Positions 7,969 through 15,164 of a stretch of DNA of 24,813 nucleotides are shown piece after piece. Numbering within the stretch: position 1 is the first letter of the stretch; the number at the start of each line of letters is the position of its first letter. The position numbers were made by a program, and so were the translations under genes. The notes beneath the pieces were generated by a model that did not search any database, was not told the origin of the DNA, and worked only from the letters and a program-made list of their open reading frames with translations. Source of the DNA: a virus; the IMG/VR virus record IMGVR_UViG_3300037504_000157, positions 1 to 24,813 of that record. One strand, given 5' to 3'.

Positions 7969-8924
7969 TTGTATTTCCGTATTATATCTGATACACGATT
8001 GCGAATAGCTTCAAAACTATAATATTTTTTTATAAATTCAAATCCTCTTTCACGTTGGCGCTTATAATAGTTTTCATCTTGTATCAATCTAACTCCTAAC
8101 TCTACAGCGCGTTGTGTATCAAAAGGATCACATAAAGGGTGTCCAGTTGGATTAGTCCACATACTACCAACCATTGGAGTTCCTATTATAGCGTGTGCTA
8201 GTCCGTGTCTGTTTTGTGCATGCGCAGCATACATATCTACGCCAATTAAAGAGGTGCCTATAATTTTTATAAATTCCCGGTAATTAACTCGCGGATTGAA
8301 TTTTATATTAGATATACTTGTTAATTTAGCTGCCCTCTTAGTATTGTTTCTTGGTAAAAAATATACAATTCTAGCGTTCGTTGCGCTATTTATTCCGGCT
8401 AGAACAGCTATATTTTGCATAGTTCTATTCGGCTCGCTCTTGTGATCAACAGTGAGAATATATTTCTTTTTTGGCAAAGACCTATATTTTTTGTATGCAG
8501 TAGTAGGACCTATTGGTGAGGGCAACCATTCCCCAGGAACCCCTGTAAGATTAGAGTACAAGTTTGCAGCTTGCCTAGTGCGTGCCGCTATTACATCACA
8601 ATAATTTTTAATGTCCTTAAGTCTAGTTATACCTTTATTATGATTTAAAAACTTTTCTAGATGTGGGTCTGGCATTGCAACAATTAAAGCATTCGGACGG
8701 GCGTCTCTTAAATGTTTTAGATGTAAAGAATTAAAAAATAAATTAACTAAAAAAACATCGTAATTATTTAGAACTTTTCTACCTATTGGAGTCTTTTCCC
8801 AATAAAGTCTATGACATTCTAACGCTCTTGGCAGAGCCGAAATACCAACAACTGGTTTTTCTGGATGCTTAAATTTTTCAATGCGTTTTTTAGATTTGTA
8901 TACATATGCAACACGCTCAAACAT
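7959..8924 (-). CDS. Glycosyltransferase-like protein
   Basis: This 321-residue protein looks like a diverged GT-B sugar transferase. An N-terminal alpha/beta region (YDVFLVNLFF, NALIVAMPDPH) is followed by a short linker, then a donor-type domain with KKYILTVDHKSEPNRTMQNI, RIVYFLPRNN, a DMYAAHAQNRHGLAHAIIG segment and a terminal helical tail. The usual EX7E pair is not obvious; the HGLAHAIIGTPMVG stretch occupies its place. The gene is basic in composition and AT-rich, like its cassette neighbours. It abuts the second sulfotransferase and overlaps the next glycosyltransferase by 10 bases. Function as a glycosyltransferase is an inference from fold pattern and company. Confidence 0.62.
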   Translation of the reverse strand: MFERVAYVYKSKKRIEKFKHPEKPVVGISALPRALECHRLYWEKTPIGRKVLNNYDVFLVNLFFNSLHLKHLRDARPNALIVAMPDPHLEKFLNHNKGITRLKDIKNYCDVIAARTRQAANLYSNLTGVPGEWLPSPIGPTTAYKKYRSLPKKKYILTVDHKSEPNRTMQNIAVLAGINSATNARIVYFLPRNNTKRAAKLTSISNIKFNPRVNYREFIKIIGTSLIGVDMYAAHAQNRHGLAHAIIGTPMVGSMWTNPTGHPLCDPFDTQRAVELGVRLIQDENYYKRQRERGFEFIKKYYSFEAIRNRVSDIIRKYKCK

Positions 8925-9455
8925 TTATAACCACTTTCCAGCTACATTACTGTCTATAAAATTAACTGGTTTATATTTCAATTTACATTCTTTAGCCAAC
9001 CATTTTAACGTTGATTTTGGATAATGTAAAAGAGCTTGAAAATCTAACATATAGTATTCTACATCTTTGGATTTAATCGCGGACAAAATCATAAGATACG
9101 CTTTCCGTATATTTTCCAAACCTTTTCTATAAGTATTTACATGTTTGCGCCTAGAAGTTTGTGAACTTATTGTACTTTTCCAATCTCTTATAGGCACGAT
9201 TATTACAGGCTTATATCCAACCGCTTCAAACTTTTCAATATATGTTTCTAAATCAGGCCACGCATTTGCGTGTGGGAAACTTCTTCTTAATACTACATCG
9301 CCCTTAGATTTTAAAAAATCCTCAAGGTTATCAAGATGTTTATCTATCTCTTGCTTGTGTCCAAATTGCCCGTATACTCCCCAGTGCACTAATATCTTTG
9401 CAAGCAGGCGTGTACCAGAACTTTCAGAACCCATAATTAAATATGCTTTAGACAT
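8925..9455 (-). CDS. Small sulfotransferase-like P-loop protein
   Basis: This 176-residue protein begins with a beta strand and loop, YLIMGSESSGTRLLAKIL, which matches the 5'-phosphosulfate (P-loop-like) element of sulfotransferases. The segment VIIVPIRDWKSTISSQ (85-100) has R90 and S98/S99 at the 3'-phosphate-binding positions. Small proteins of this GSESSGTR type occur in phage and bacterial glycan loci. It is the first gene of the five-gene modification cassette and directly abuts the next gene (stop at 8925, ATG at 8924). A nucleotide or kinase-like activity is an alternative, because only the two phosphate-binding elements are clear. Confidence 0.68.
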   Translation of the reverse strand: MSKAYLIMGSESSGTRLLAKILVHWGVYGQFGHKQEIDKHLDNLEDFLKSKGDVVLRRSFPHANAWPDLETYIEKFEAVGYKPVIIVPIRDWKSTISSQTSRRKHVNTYRKGLENIRKAYLMILSAIKSKDVEYYMLDFQALLHYPKSTLKWLAKECKLKYKPVNFIDSNVAGKWL

Positions 9456-9460
9456 GGCAC

Positions 9461-10207
9461 CTACTTGTAACCCTCTCTAACATTTTTAGGGTATTTAAAT
9501 CCAGGCAAAGACTGTCTAGCAACACCGTATAGCTTCCCATTCAAAAGCTTTTCTAATAATTCTCGGTCTTGTTTAAGAACATCTCTAGCAGCCCTACCCG
9601 CACCTAGGTTAGAAAAACTAATCTCGTCGTCTTTCCAACTTTGTAAATCCCAGGTATGATTCTTAAGTTCTGCCGATTTTACAATAATAGCTGCTTGCAC
9701 CACTATTAGAGGCTCGTCATTAAATAAAACTACCGGCGGCTCAGAGTCTTCATATCTATGCTTGTTAATATTCCTGACTATATTGCCCTCAGCGTCTATT
9801 TTATATTTTCTGCGCCAGCGCCTGCCTAAAGTTTTTAATGCTAGCAATAGAGCATCGCTTAATGTCTCTCTACTAAATTGGTAGTCAGTAGGGTCAATAT
9901 CCCCAAGATAAACACGCAAATCCTCAATTAAATAATCTAAATCTGTAGTACTATAATCTACTACTGTAAAAGTACCAACTTCTACATAACTTCTATTATC
10001 TTTATAACCTGTAAAAACGTAGCGATGCCCACCCTCACCAGAAGTTAGATAATAAGCGTGATATGTTTTTTCAGGTTTACTTTCCTGCGGGGATAAAACC
10101 CTTTCTGCCCCTCCAGGCGTAATTAATATACCAGAAACGCTGGTAGGCTCTACAGAAAAAGTAACCTCACATTTTACAGTTTCTTGTAATTGCTGATAGT
10201 CAGGCAT
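9461..10207 (-). CDS. Head-tail connector protein, putative
   Basis: This 248-residue protein has an N-terminal beta-rich part (EVTFSVEPTSVSGILITPGG, then YVFTGYKDNRSYVEVGTF). A helical C-terminal part carries LRVYLGDIDPTDYQFSRETL followed by ALLLALKTLGRRWRRKY. The pattern 'yLgD..p..y.fs...L..aL' is typical of phage head-completion or connector (gp6-like) proteins that sit under the portal. It lies two genes after the major capsid gene and just before the inserted sugar/sulfate cassette. AAGGA precedes ATG 10207. The fold call is by motif pattern and place, not by alignment. Confidence 0.6.
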   Translation of the reverse strand: MPDYQQLQETVKCEVTFSVEPTSVSGILITPGGAERVLSPQESKPEKTYHAYYLTSGEGGHRYVFTGYKDNRSYVEVGTFTVVDYSTTDLDYLIEDLRVYLGDIDPTDYQFSRETLSDALLLALKTLGRRWRRKYKIDAEGNIVRNINKHRYEDSEPPVVLFNDEPLIVVQAAIIVKSAELKNHTWDLQSWKDDEISFSNLGAGRAARDVLKQDRELLEKLLNGKLYGVARQSLPGFKYPKNVREGYK

Positions 10208-10213
10208 GATTTA

Positions 10214-10717
10214 TTATTCCTTAGTCTGTTGCAACTCAGATAAACGCGCCTTGATAGCATTGATCGTACCCACAGGCCTGTTCATCTCTACAGCCTTGTC
10301 TAACAAGCGTTTAACAGGTACAGTAGAAGTAAACTTATCTAGTAAAGCCTTAACTGCAAAGAAAGGTTTACCCAGGGCTTCTTCTAATTCAGCGTCCGTC
10401 ACCTCGTTTACTGAGATTTCCTCTTCGATTTCCTCAGAATAGGGCGCAATTAAACCCTTGTCCAAGAGAAGTTTATTAGCCTTGCGGAAGTAATCATCTT
10501 CAATCTGTGTCCAACATGTGACCATAATATCTTCTCTATCTAATTCGGGGTCGGTGGGATCGCCTGCTAAAATAATATCAGTAGGCACTTCCTCATAAAT
10601 ATCAATAATACTGACCCTTACCTTACCTAGTATAGGTTTAATATACCTAGATACTGGCTCACCATCTTCCTGAGCTGCTCTTACTACATTATAAAAAAGT
10701 CTTTCCTTCTTAGCCAT
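10214..10717 (-). CDS. Conserved-type head protein of unknown function
   Basis: This 167-residue acidic, soluble protein is the first gene after the major capsid gene. It opens MAKKERLFYNVVRAAQEDG behind an excellent ribosome site (GGGAGGTAG). The middle is Asp/Glu-rich (SEEIEEEISVNEVTDAELEEALG) and the C-terminus is helical. It resembles no family I can name. Its position suggests a minor virion, connector or tail-attachment role; the gap before it holds a weak stem (10743-10788). Confidence 0.6.
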   Translation of the reverse strand: MAKKERLFYNVVRAAQEDGEPVSRYIKPILGKVRVSIIDIYEEVPTDIILAGDPTDPELDREDIMVTCWTQIEDDYFRKANKLLLDKGLIAPYSEEIEEEISVNEVTDAELEEALGKPFFAVKALLDKFTSTVPVKRLLDKAVEMNRPVGTINAIKARLSELQQTKE

Positions 10718-10742
10718 CCTACCTCCCTTTAAATTAAATACA

Positions 10743-10788
10743 GCGGGCTGTTATACCTTTAACATTTAACCCTTAATGAGGCACCCGC
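10743..10788 (-). terminator. Weak stem downstream of the capsid gene
   Basis: GCGGG (10788-10784) can pair with CCCGC (10747-10743), and TGCCT next to it can pair with AGGTA, leaving a bulged stem with a large loop. No U-tract follows. It may modestly reduce read-through from the highly expressed capsid gene, or simply protect its 3' end. Confidence 0.3.
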
Positions 10789-10803
10789 GTTAAAAATATT
10801 AAG

Positions 10804-12059
10804 CTATGCTAAACTTGAAATATCAATAACGTAAATGCCCTGCGCTCGGTCAATAATCATGCCGAATTGCTGATCGCTTGTGTTATTCAAGAAGCTTCGG
10901 TTTGCTTCTTACTCTCATTATCGCTAATGAGGCCGGACTATACTATCACCCTTTCGGGGGCACCCCTCTAGTCTCTGGACCTTGCCCTTTTAAGGGCCTT
11001 GGCTGCTGATTGTCTGCAATTAAAATTTTCAGATTACGTTTGCTTTTTCAAGCTCCGCTTACTATTTTAATATACTCAGAGGTTCCAGCAATTTGAGTGC
11101 TTGCTCAATAAGTATTTCTACTTATTAGTTGCCCCTTTTAGCTATGCCAAGCTAGTGATATCTATTACATAAATACCCATAACTTTATTTACCAGCATGC
11201 CAAAATTTAAAAACAACTCAAGATTCCACTGCGGGGGCGTCGGCTCCATATTGGTCCATTCTTTCCAGCGCGGTTCGCCGTAAGTAATGAACTCGCCAAC
11301 ATTCTCTCCCAGCACCAGAACATATCTATCTTCCAGCAACTTGGAATAGTCAACTAGATTATCCCATACCTGCTCAAGAGCAACGATATTAGCGCCGTAA
11401 TACTTGCCCAAGAAACCAGTGCGGTGAATCTCGCGGATGGCCTCCTCATTAGCGACGTAATTGCTCTCATCAGTATGGAACCCGCCAAACTCCGTTATAG
11501 GAGCTAGCGCCCTGCGCGTACCAACAACGCTGCGCACACTACCAACTTTATAATTAATCTCGTCAATAGCATCTTTCAAAGTAGAAGCAGACAGCGTAGC
11601 TTCTGTAGCATAATTGTCGGCGGTGTTAGACTCCGACCAGATATTCCCTAAGCTCGTGAACACGCGGCTAACAAAATAATCCTTAAGCTTAGCCTGCATC
11701 TCAGAGCGAATATCCGCAACGCTACCCAACTCACCTGATTCTAACTCCCACTCATTAGCAGTGACACGAATGTCAGCGCCATCGAGCATGTAATTTACGC
11801 GATCTTCAACCGTGATCTCACTAGCCAGGTGCACCGAACCGGGTACCAGACTGCGCACCTCAATCCCCTTGCGCACTTTCTTTACTAAGGCATCTCCTGG
11901 CTCCATTCTGCGCGTATTGAGCATAAGTCCCACAATATCCTCAGTAACGTGGCGCGGGTCAATATACTCAACAATCAGAGAAGCCAAAGCATCTCGCTTG
12001 TTGCGATCACTGGCCAAAGAAGCATAAGCTTCCTTAAACTTCTTCTCGTTAATATCCAT
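10804..12059 (-). CDS. Major capsid protein, spliced form: join of 12059-11213 and 10874-10804
   Basis: This is the HK97-fold-type major capsid protein by position (after portal, protease/scaffold and decoration genes) and by size. The gene is split by a group I intron. Exon 1 ends in codon TTG plus a T (11213); exon 2 starts at 10874 and stops at TAG 10806-10804. The joined protein has 305 residues and ends LYQQFGMIIDRAQ then GIYVIDISSLA. I prefer ATG 12059 (MDINEKK) over 12065, because the GGGAG ribosome site directly abuts the first ATG but lies 6 bases before the second. The exact junction is inferred from P1 pairing (exon GUUGU with guide GCAAC), from an intron-terminal G, and from equal length with the unspliced product. 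A junction shifted by a codon remains possible. Confidence 0.82.
10875..11212 (-). ncRNA. Group I intron (about 338 nt) in the major capsid gene, no endonuclease ORF
   Basis: Core helices can be read directly. P7 is GACTA (10973-10969) with TAGTC (10940-10936). P3 is GGAACCTCT (11086-11078) with the segment 10968-10959. P8 is CCC-GAAA-GGG (10958-10949). P5 is GCCC/GGGC (10997-10984). The conserved element GCAGACAATCAGCAGCC precedes P5. P9 is a 7-bp stem with a GCGA tetraloop (10931-10914), and a further 7-bp stem follows (10910-10889). The guide GCAAC (11132-11128) pairs with exon GUUGU, leaving the terminal U-G pair expected at the 5' splice site. The 80 bases between splice site and guide encode an alternative capsid C-terminus. 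No P10 pairing with the proposed exon 2 start was evident, which is the main doubt about the 3' site. Confidence 0.9.
11107..11126 (-). other. GAAA-tetraloop hairpin just after the intron guide sequence
   Basis: AATAAGTA and TACTTATT form a perfect 8-bp stem capped by GAAA, starting one base after the guide sequence of the group I intron. It is in the position of a P2-type element. A GNRA loop here could dock into the ribozyme core. Confidence 0.7.
11142..12059 (-). CDS. Major capsid protein, unspliced form with intron-encoded C-terminus
   Basis: Reading straight into the intron, the capsid frame stays open for 71 bases and stops at TAG 11144-11142. It gives a 305-residue protein, the same length as the spliced form. 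Its last 23 residues, starting FLNFGMLVNKVM and ending GIYVIDITSLA, match the exon 2 end at 13 of 23 positions, with conservative changes at most of the rest (F/Y, L/I, V/I, N/D, K/R, T/S). In the final 11 codons the two copies differ almost only at synonymous positions. An unspliced transcript should thus still make an intact capsid subunit. Whether both forms enter the virion is not known. Confidence 0.8.
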   Translation of the reverse strand: MDINEKKFKEAYASLASDRNKRDALASLIVEYIDPRHVTEDIVGLMLNTRRMEPGDALVKKVRKGIEVRSLVPGSVHLASEITVEDRVNYMLDGADIRVTANEWELESGELGSVADIRSEMQAKLKDYFVSRVFTSLGNIWSESNTADNYATEATLSASTLKDAIDEINYKVGSVRSVVGTRRALAPITEFGGFHTDESNYVANEEAIREIHRTGFLGKYYGANIVALEQVWDNLVDYSKLLEDRYVLVLGENVGEFITYGEPRWKEWTNMEPTPPQWNLELFLNFGMLVNKVMGIYVIDITSLA

Positions 12060-12069
12060 TGTCATCTCC

Positions 12070-12648
12070 CTACGGGCTTAACGTGCGCACAGTAAGAGCA
12101 AAATTGTCGCTGTCCCAACGCTCAACAACAGCAACAGCAGTCTTACCATTCGCAGTAACAGTCAACTTACCAGCATTAGCTTCACTTTCATTACTGGCAT
12201 CGGCAGCGTACAATGAAGTTCCAGGCGTCTTCATAGAAGCATTGTAAATAAACTGCCCGGAAGGAATTGTAAACACCCCACCACCAAAAGCCAACGCTAG
12301 CGTACCGGAAGGAATAGTCACACTTTCCTGGTAACCAGGATAAGTGAGATAAATGCTCTTTCCGGTAACAGGTGCGTTAGAAGACTTATCAAAGCCCTGA
12401 CGCAACGCATAATTATAACTTGGCCAACTGACAATGGGCGGTTCTCGCCGGTCAACTTTCCAAGTAAGAACGTACTTAGCCTTACTGGCTTCGGAAGCAT
12501 TATCAGGAAGCTTAACTCCTGGAACGTCTTCCTTTCTACCGGTCAAGTCTGAATAACTGAAGGTTGAAGTGAACAACACCATTCTACCTTCCGTGGTATC
12601 TTCAGTCGTGACCACACCAGTAATATCTGAAAACTTGTTAATTTCCAT
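12070..12648 (-). CDS. Head decoration / stabilisation protein, putative
   Basis: This 192-residue protein, beginning MEINKFSDITGV, lies between the scaffold and the major capsid gene, where decoration proteins of the gpD type are encoded. I chose ATG 12648 because AGGAG sits 7 bases upstream. The frame extends further (to 12690), but that start lies inside the preceding gene and lacks a ribosome site. The sequence is beta-rich, with Gly/Ser/Thr turns (SGTLALAFGGGVFTIPSGQF) and a C-terminal Ig-like flavour (KLTVTANGKTAVAVVERWD). Its stop overlaps the capsid gene ribosome site, so translation is probably coupled. The function is inferred from order and composition. Confidence 0.6.
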   Translation of the reverse strand: MEINKFSDITGVVTTEDTTEGRMVLFTSTFSYSDLTGRKEDVPGVKLPDNASEASKAKYVLTWKVDRREPPIVSWPSYNYALRQGFDKSSNAPVTGKSIYLTYPGYQESVTIPSGTLALAFGGGVFTIPSGQFIYNASMKTPGTSLYAADASNESEANAGKLTVTANGKTAVAVVERWDSDNFALTVRTLSP

Positions 12649-12658
12649 TTCTGAACTC

Positions 12659-13075
12659 CTAACTCTTATCCAAATTCTTAAGACCTTCACGAATGATGTC
12701 TAGTGCGGATTCATCGGCATCACCACTAAGGTCGGGAATTCGTTCAGTCTGAGAGGCCGCAGCAGAGCGCACCTCTTTCATCATTGTAATCATCGCCGAA
12801 AAAGCTTCATCAGAAAGCTCTAAGAAAACCTCGCGCTTCTCTTCTAGCTCTTCCTCGGAAAGCTCAATACCGGCCTCAGCGAGTTCCTGCAAACGCGCAG
12901 CCAAAAGCTCGCGCTCAGCCTCTGCCTTTTCTCGCTGCTCTTTGTATTCTTTAAGCTCTTTATTAGCCTCAACCAACTCAGAATTTGCATTAGCCAACTC
13001 TTCATTAGCAGATTCCAACTCTTCAACGGTAGAACTCAACTCTTCTACCTTCTCCTCAAGCTCCTGCATATCCAT
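12659..13075 (-). CDS. Nested scaffold protein from an internal in-frame start
   Basis: Within the protease-scaffold gene, ATG 13075 (residue 211) follows a perfect GGAGG with 5-base spacing (TCGGAGGAAAATATG). It lies exactly at the junction between the protease-like domain and the coiled coil. Initiation here would give a free 138-residue scaffold beginning MDMQELEEKVEEL. This mirrors lambda, where the scaffold Nu3 is translated from inside the protease gene C. The ribosome site is better than that of many true starts in the window. The free scaffold is predicted and not proven. Confidence 0.7.
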   Translation of the reverse strand: MDMQELEEKVEELSSTVEELESANEELANANSELVEANKELKEYKEQREKAEAERELLAARLQELAEAGIELSEEELEEKREVFLELSDEAFSAMITMMKEVRSAAASQTERIPDLSGDADESALDIIREGLKNLDKS

Positions 13076-13705
13076 ATTTTCCTCCGAATTTAAAGAACTA
13101 TTTCCACCTTGATAATTCTCAAATAATTTTTGTGCTTCCTCTTTAAATACCTCTAGTGTATCAGCAGCCTCAAGCGCCTCTTTAAGCTGTTTTATAATAG
13201 GCGCATTCTTTGACGCTATAGATAAAACCGGGGTCCTTCCAGAATACGCCGGGTTCCCTACTATAGTGGCCCCACGTAATATAGGGTCTTGCAACCACTG
13301 AACTCCGTCTTCGTCCTCTTTAGACTCTGAATATAAAAGTTCCCAAGAAATATCTATATTATCACCAGACGCCTGCATATCTTTCAACATTTTATACGCT
13401 TCTGGTCTTTCAGACTTCCAGATAACTGCCCTTCCAGGAACTTTATCATCATCAATACTTAACTCTACAATAGGCCCTAAAGGTTCTGCATCAGAATGAT
13501 CTGGGCGCACCCCGCCCTCCGCCACCTTTATTGGCATGTACAAGCCACTTTCAACCAGGTTAGCAAAGGCGCTGTCAGGCACACCTTGATTATTCTCATT
13601 AGGTTTATTGTCAGTTAAAATAAATTCTAAGTACCCTACACTAGGGTTTTCACTCGATGCTTCTGTACGAAACACGGCAGAGGAAGTTAATTTAATCTTC
13701 TGCAT
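12659..13705 (-). CDS. Prohead protease with C-terminal scaffold domain
   Basis: This 348-residue protein has two parts. Residues 1 to about 200 form an alpha/beta domain like phage prohead serine proteases, with PDHSDAEPLG (H70) and the strand segment GATIVGNPAYSGRTPVLSIAS carrying a candidate nucleophile Ser. Residues about 205-348 are a long Glu-rich coiled coil (ELEEKVEELSSTVEELES and onward), as in scaffolding proteins. Such fusions process themselves and the capsid inner core during head maturation. It overlaps the portal gene by 14 bases and is followed by the decoration gene. The protease call rests on gene order and domain pattern; the catalytic triad was not verified. Confidence 0.75.
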   Translation of the reverse strand: MQKIKLTSSAVFRTEASSENPSVGYLEFILTDNKPNENNQGVPDSAFANLVESGLYMPIKVAEGGVRPDHSDAEPLGPIVELSIDDDKVPGRAVIWKSERPEAYKMLKDMQASGDNIDISWELLYSESKEDEDGVQWLQDPILRGATIVGNPAYSGRTPVLSIASKNAPIIKQLKEALEAADTLEVFKEEAQKLFENYQGGNSSLNSEENMDMQELEEKVEELSSTVEELESANEELANANSELVEANKELKEYKEQREKAEAERELLAARLQELAEAGIELSEEELEEKREVFLELSDEAFSAMITMMKEVRSAAASQTERIPDLSGDADESALDIIREGLKNLDKS

Positions 13706-15161
13706 CTTGCTCTCCCTCGTTTAAATCCTTTTGCTTTTCATCCCCAACCTTACTTGGTTTAGGACTATAAGGCATCTCAGGATGTTCTAGCAAATCTAAC
13801 TCTTGCATTTTATCACGCTCTATGCGCATGCGTTGCATCTCAGTATCAAAATCAAAGTTGCCCATTTCTGCCCAACCAGTTCTTGAGATTACACCGCTCT
13901 CATAAAATACTCTGCCAATTTCCATTAACTCTGACAAATCTTGAAGTCTTATTGGTGGATAATAAGGTTCAGGTATACCAGTAAAATTATTTTTGGTTTT
14001 AATCTCAGAGTATAAATTCTTTGGAAACTTCAAAAGCTGTCTGCGCATAAATTCAATAGTGTTAATAGGGGGTAGCATAGCCATCTTAGAATTGCTCGTT
14101 CCACTACGCTTGGTCTCTCCCGATATTACTATGCGTGGAATACCTAAAGCGGCCAGGATGTCTTCGTTAATTATATTATACTTGGACTCACTTAAAAGCG
14201 CCTTAACATCTGGAGTAATCCACTCAATATCTAATGTATGATTAGAAAATAATTGAAACAGTCTCTCATGATTGCCTTTAATCTGTCTCCAACGCATCTG
14301 CTTTTTAAGGTCCTCAATCACACTGTCGTCATCTTCTGTCAATGGATATTCATCGTTACCCATCTTGAAAAGTTGAATGGCTGAAATTACTCTCGAAGCA
14401 ATAGCATAATCCATCTTAAGCAGGTTGCGCTTATGCATCAACAATTCTAAGGCGGGTAATAAATAAGGCATAGGATAAACATTGCCAGAATGATTATTCC
14501 GCCTTATTATAACCGGGTCGTTTAATTTAAATACCGACTTTCCATCTTTAACTGCGCGTACAAAATCTGGGTACTCGCTTACTAATTGTTCGTAGGTTTC
14601 ACGATCTTTTATACCGTCTAGAAATTCCCCGCCACTTTCTATAAAGTGTTTATCACTCTCTGAAATTTTTACAACTGCCACTACGTGGTTTGGTAGAGGC
14701 GTCTTTCTGAGAGAGATGCTAGCAGGGTCTCTAATCCAAATATCTACAGGTAGCAGATACTGTTTGCGCAACTTACTATCTATGCGCGTACCTGGAACAT
14801 ATCCCCAAGTTACTTCAGGCACTACCAACCCAGAAATTAAGAACTCCCTGGCAGCCCTCCTTAAAAACCGCTCGATGACACGGTTGACATGTTCGTATAC
14901 TAATAACTCATTATCTGTACAAGATTTTGGATTTACATCGTAACCATTGATTCCAATCTCTACCTGTTTGTTTATAGTGTTATATGCTAGTCCGTCGTGC
15001 TCATAGAAGAATCTACACAAATCTATAACATCATGATACTTCTTTGGCACCTGCATCTTATCAACACCGCTGCTTGGATACTCCTTCAAACTCCATACAG
15101 GGTTTTCAGGTGTAGGCAACGGATTATAAAACGCAGCCTGTGCTAATCTATCTTTTGCCAT
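13692..15161 (-). CDS. Portal protein
   Basis: This 489-residue protein directly follows the large terminase gene. It has the features of a phage portal, the dodecameric ring through which DNA enters the head. A long helical stem region (LLPALELLMHKRNLLKMDYAI) is followed by the clip/crown pattern KYNIINEDILAALGIPRIVISGE, a typical portal segment in which a 'GIP..l' element precedes a Ser/Gly-rich loop (KRSGTSNSK). The acidic C-terminal tail carries many Glu/Lys. The length fits the family range of 400-550. Its 3' end overlaps the protease gene by 14 bases, and it starts 3 bases after the TerL stop. Confidence 0.88.
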   Translation of the reverse strand: MAKDRLAQAAFYNPLPTPENPVWSLKEYPSSGVDKMQVPKKYHDVIDLCRFFYEHDGLAYNTINKQVEIGINGYDVNPKSCTDNELLVYEHVNRVIERFLRRAAREFLISGLVVPEVTWGYVPGTRIDSKLRKQYLLPVDIWIRDPASISLRKTPLPNHVVAVVKISESDKHFIESGGEFLDGIKDRETYEQLVSEYPDFVRAVKDGKSVFKLNDPVIIRRNNHSGNVYPMPYLLPALELLMHKRNLLKMDYAIASRVISAIQLFKMGNDEYPLTEDDDSVIEDLKKQMRWRQIKGNHERLFQLFSNHTLDIEWITPDVKALLSESKYNIINEDILAALGIPRIVISGETKRSGTSNSKMAMLPPINTIEFMRRQLLKFPKNLYSEIKTKNNFTGIPEPYYPPIRLQDLSELMEIGRVFYESGVISRTGWAEMGNFDFDTEMQRMRIERDKMQELDLLEHPEMPYSPKPSKVGDEKQKDLNEGEQDAED

Positions 15162-15164
15162 TGT

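Noticed and set aside
10804-11142. Capsid gene 3' duplication as a simple tandem repeat or pseudogene tail
   Set aside because: The intervening sequence folds into the ordered helices of a group I intron, and the downstream copy lacks its own start and ribosome site.
11142-12065. ATG 12065 as the capsid start
   Set aside because: GGGAG touches this ATG with no spacing, whereas ATG 12059 has the normal 6-base spacing.
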